Position numbers and translations under genes: made by a program
Shown: in pieces, positions 61,467 through 64,000 of the stretch
How the letters are laid out: every line of letters begins with the position of its first letter
Numbering within the stretch: the first letter of the stretch is position 1
Notes under the pieces: model-generated
Databases searched by the model: none
Seen by the model: the letters and a program-made list of their open reading frames with translations, nothing else
Told to the model about the DNA's origin: nothing
Source: Anoxynatronum sibiricum
Lineage (GTDB): Bacteria; Bacillota; Clostridia; Peptostreptococcales; Tindalliaceae
NCBI RefSeq assembly: GCF_039414295.1
Contig: NZ_JBCITM010000001.1
Coordinates: forward strand, 62,001 to 126,000
Direction of reading: 5' to 3'
DNA: 64,000 bases

Positions 61467-62498
61467 ATGGGAACCCTTAAACCAATACGTGTACTCATCA
61501 TTGACGACAGCCTTGTATCCAGGGAAATTCTTCGGAAAGGCCTGGCGGGGGATCGGCGGTTACAGGTGGTGGGCCTGGCAGGGGACCCTTATGAAGCAGT
61601 CGAAAAAATCGAGGACCTTGAGCCGGATGTACTGACCCTGGATATCAATATGCCTAAAATGGACGGCCTCACTTTCCTCACCAAGCTGATGGCACAACTT
61701 CCCCTGCCTGTGGTGGTCATCAGTTCTTCAGCAGAGCGTGTGTTCGATGCCATGGAAAAAGGTGCAGTGGATTTTGTGGCAAAACCTGCCATTTCATCAC
61801 CGGCTGATCTGGAAACTTTCTTGGAAGAAGTGGTTGAAAAGGTAAAAATAGCTGCGTCAGTTAAGATGTATTTACATGCACCCACAGCAGTTCCAGAAGA
61901 AATGACACCGTCTGTTAAAGCGGTGAAAGATATTCGGGTGATTGCCATGGGAGCTTCAACAGGTGGTACAGATGCTTTGCTGAAGGTGCTAAAAGGACTG
62001 CCGATGAATATACCGGGAATTGTGATTGTACAGCACATGCCTCCAGTGTTCACCCGAATGTATGCTGAGCGGTTGGATCAACAGTGTGCACTGTCGGTTT
62101 CAGAAGCGAAGACTGGCGATGAAGTTAAACCGGGGAGTGTCTTGATTGCCCCAGGGGATCAGCACATTAAAATAGTGAAAGATCAGCAACGGTGTGTGGT
62201 CAGGTGTTTCCGCGGTGACAAAGTCAGCGGTCACTGTCCCTCGGTGGATGTACTGTTTGAATCAGCAGCCCTAACAGTAGGTGCAAAAGCGATGGGTGTC
62301 CTGTTGACGGGAATGGGAAGTGATGGTGCCAGGGGGTTGCTGACCATGAGAAAAGCAGGAGCCTACACATTGGGACAGGATAAAGATAGCAGTGTTGTCT
62401 ATGGCATGCCAATGGTAGCTTACAATATCGGCGCAGTGGTTCGTCAGTTGCCACTGGAACGTATTCCCTCAGAAATTCTGCGGCACTTGTCCCGCTAA
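61467..62498 (+). CDS. cheB: Chemoreceptor methylesterase/deamidase CheB
   Basis: A 343-residue CheB: receiver domain with Asp59 (TLDINMPKMDG), then the esterase with catalytic Ser164 (MGASTGGTDA), His190 (VQHMPPVFTRMYAERLD) and Asp286 (TGMGSDGARG), identical in numbering to the classical enterobacterial triad. Removes receptor methyl groups when phosphorylated by CheA. Four bases after cheR, with AAAGGAAT as ribosome site. No cheC or cheD is in the cluster. Confidence 0.95.
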   Translation: MGTLKPIRVLIIDDSLVSREILRKGLAGDRRLQVVGLAGDPYEAVEKIEDLEPDVLTLDINMPKMDGLTFLTKLMAQLPLPVVVISSSAERVFDAMEKGAVDFVAKPAISSPADLETFLEEVVEKVKIAASVKMYLHAPTAVPEEMTPSVKAVKDIRVIAMGASTGGTDALLKVLKGLPMNIPGIVIVQHMPPVFTRMYAERLDQQCALSVSEAKTGDEVKPGSVLIAPGDQHIKIVKDQQRCVVRCFRGDKVSGHCPSVDVLFESAALTVGAKAMGVLLTGMGSDGARGLLTMRKAGAYTLGQDKDSSVVYGMPMVAYNIGAVVRQLPLERIPSEILRHLSR

Positions 62499-62518
62499 TC
62501 GAAGTTTGGAGGCTGATA

Positions 62519-64000
62519 ATGATGCCCATGGAAGCTAACTTAATGGCTCTGATCTGGGACAGTGTTGGCGATGGTATCATTGCCACTGATACACAGGGTG
62601 TGATCATAAACATTAACATAGCTGCTCTGGAGTTGATTGGCATTGAATGGCATGAGGCAGTCAATCAACCGCTGGACAAAATCTTATATTTGTACGATGA
62701 TAAGGCTGGTGTTCCGCTGAACGGCTTCTGGGAAAAAGCGCTGAATGAGGCGAGAAAAATAAAGCTTCCCAGAAATGCTAAACTGAAGGGAAGAAACCAG
62801 AATTACTACCTGGCTGCAAAATTTTCCCCCATACAAGCATTTGGCCAGCCCCCTCAGGGGGTGGTGGTAGTTTTTCGTGACATTACCCCATTCCGTATAC
62901 ATGAAGAGCAGCTCCATTTGTATCGCATGGCCCTTGAACAAAGTCCTTTTTCAGTTGTCATAACAGATGTGGATAACCGAATTGTTTATGTGAACCGCGA
63001 ATTTATGGAATTAACTGGATATGGGCTGGAAGAGGTGATAGGGAAAGACCCCAGACTATTGAAATCTGGCAGCACGCCTGAGAAAACCTATGAACACATG
63101 TGGGAAACCATCACCAGGGGCAGTGTGTGGCAGGGAGAGTTTTACAATCGAAAAAAGGATGGTAACTACTATTGGGAGAAGGCCATCGTGGCGCCGATCA
63201 CTTCTCCAGATGGAAAAATTGACTATTACCTGGCCATCAAAGAAGATGTAACCACGAAGAAAGCCATGGAAGATGAGTTGCGTCGTGCAAGAGAACAGGC
63301 AGATCGCAACCTTAAAAAGAGCCAGTATTACATGGAGCAACTGGAAAATGCACGACGTGCGGCAGATGCTGCCAATAAGGCAAAGAGTGAGTTTTTAGCC
63401 AACATGAGTCACGAGATACGAACTCCACTCAATGGAATGATTGGTATGATTGAACTGACTGCAATGACAAATTTGACCAAAGAGCAACATGATAATCTCG
63501 ACATCATCAGAATTTGCGGAAATAATCTTCTGAATGTCATCAATAATGTGCTGGATTTCTCGAAAATTGAGTCAGGGAAAACAGAAGTTGACCGGGTGGA
63601 TTTTGATGTGCAGGAATGGTTCATGCAATGCCTATTGGTACACCAGGCCCAGGCAGCAAAAAAAGGGATTGATCTGCTGGCAGTGTATGACCCGCATATG
63701 CCAAATAGGCTGCGGGGAGATACGAAGCTCTTGCAGCAGGTGATGAACAATCTTATTGGAAATGCAGTAAAATTTACGGAAACAGGGCATGTCATGGTAA
63801 CCATGGATCATGAAGGGGAGGAAGGCGGATTAGTCTGGACAAAGATTAAAGTCAGTGACACCGGCATTGGTATTCCTGAAGACGAACTACCCCGGCTTTT
63901 TCGAAGTTTTACCCAACTGGACAGTTCCATTACCCGTCGGTTCGGGGGAACAGGACTCGGGTTAGCCATCAGCCGCCAGTTGGTGGAAATGATGGATGGA
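62519..64000 (+). CDS. PAS-PAS sensor histidine kinase, 3' end outside window
   Basis: The frame is open from ATG 62519 (GGAGG six bases upstream) to the window end, 494 codons. Two PAS domains are visible: residues about 8-128 (IIATDTQGVIININIAALEL, ending VVVVFRDIT) and about 135-255 (FSVVITDVDNRIVYVNREFM, ending KEDVTTKKAME). A short coiled coil leads to HisKA with His298 in NMSHEIRTPLNGM, then the ATPase domain with NLIGNAVKFTE, SDTGIGI and GGTGLGLAIS. A receiver domain may follow beyond the edge, as in hybrid kinases of this type. It lies 20 bases after cheB and probably belongs to the same operon, hinting at cross-talk. Confidence 0.92.
   Translation, partial: MMPMEANLMALIWDSVGDGIIATDTQGVIININIAALELIGIEWHEAVNQPLDKILYLYDDKAGVPLNGFWEKALNEARKIKLPRNAKLKGRNQNYYLAAKFSPIQAFGQPPQGVVVVFRDITPFRIHEEQLHLYRMALEQSPFSVVITDVDNRIVYVNREFMELTGYGLEEVIGKDPRLLKSGSTPEKTYEHMWETITRGSVWQGEFYNRKKDGNYYWEKAIVAPITSPDGKIDYYLAIKEDVTTKKAMEDELRRAREQADRNLKKSQYYMEQLENARRAADAANKAKSEFLANMSHEIRTPLNGMIGMIELTAMTNLTKEQHDNLDIIRICGNNLLNVINNVLDFSKIESGKTEVDRVDFDVQEWFMQCLLVHQAQAAKKGIDLLAVYDPHMPNRLRGDTKLLQQVMNNLIGNAVKFTETGHVMVTMDHEGEEGGLVWTKIKVSDTGIGIPEDELPRLFRSFTQLDSSITRRFGGTGLGLAISRQLVEMMDG

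Overview
The window looks like chromosomal DNA of an anaerobic member of the Clostridia (Firmicutes). Start sites carry strong Shine-Dalgarno sequences, GUG and UUG starts are frequent, and intrinsic terminators with U-tracts are abundant. The content fits: an H-NOX chemoreceptor whose haem domain aligns without gaps to the Caldanaerobacter (Thermoanaerobacter) tengcongensis protein as I recall it, a CD3072/CD3073 gene pair, YugP, DUF134 and DUF5320 proteins, and an Orp/Mrp iron-sulfur ATPase cluster. Base composition is near 50% GC. A Natronincola/Tindallia/Anoxynatronum-like lineage is a guess only. I found no rRNA, tRNA, CRISPR array, prophage or transposase.

Layout. 1-4.5 kb: end of a radical SAM/SPASM enzyme, a 265-bp palindromic repeat element, a chromate transporter, and a DeoR regulator followed by gapA. 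4.5-8 kb: an autoregulated TetR-hydrolase pair, a DsbA/FrnE-like thiol oxidoreductase with an in-frame UGA at the first active-site cysteine (probable selenoprotein), and a nitroreductase. 8-17.6 kb: hybrid histidine kinase, Cache chemoreceptor, phosphoribosyltransferase, U32 peptidase and a pair of nucleoside-recognition (Gate) membrane proteins. 17.7-25.8 kb: a ydjI-ydjG-ydjH-like envelope-stress cassette without pspA, then a MoxR / DUF58 / transglutaminase cassette. 25.8-33.9 kb: aminotransferase, monooxygenase-fold protein, a lipoprotein solute-binding protein directly followed by a diguanylate cyclase, a TetR-regulated cation diffusion facilitator, and a zinc-dependent phospholipase C family protein.

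33.9-38.6 kb (minus strand): H-NOX chemoreceptor, a secreted coiled-coil protein, FtsE and FtsX in one probable operon. 39-49.8 kb: a redox C-GCAxxG-C-C protein and a TDT transporter, threonine synthase, cardiolipin synthase, an OmpR-type two-component system, YugP, a PrcB/GerMN envelope protein and a metallo-beta-lactamase-fold enzyme. 50-54.2 kb: an Orp-type operon (DUF5320, DUF134 regulator, NifX-like protein, two MinD-like ATPases with inserted ferredoxins, and an Mrp-NifX fusion) behind a promoter flanked by a perfect 17-bp inverted repeat. 54.3-55.4 kb: ECF S-component plus TudS-like desulfidase. 55.6-64 kb: a chemosensory operon cheY-cheA-cheW-mcp-cheR-cheB running into a PAS hybrid kinase cut by the window edge.

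The common theme is sensing: three chemoreceptors, two PAS-containing kinases, one classical two-component system, a c-di-GMP synthase with its own lipoprotein, and several redox proteins (selenoprotein oxidoreductase, nitroreductase, haem sensor, Fe-S ATPases). The best leads are the UGA-containing FrnE-like gene, the H-NOX receptor linked to ftsEX with a non-peptidase coiled-coil partner, the solute-binding-protein/cyclase pair, and the Orp operon with its inverted-repeat promoter and nested start.
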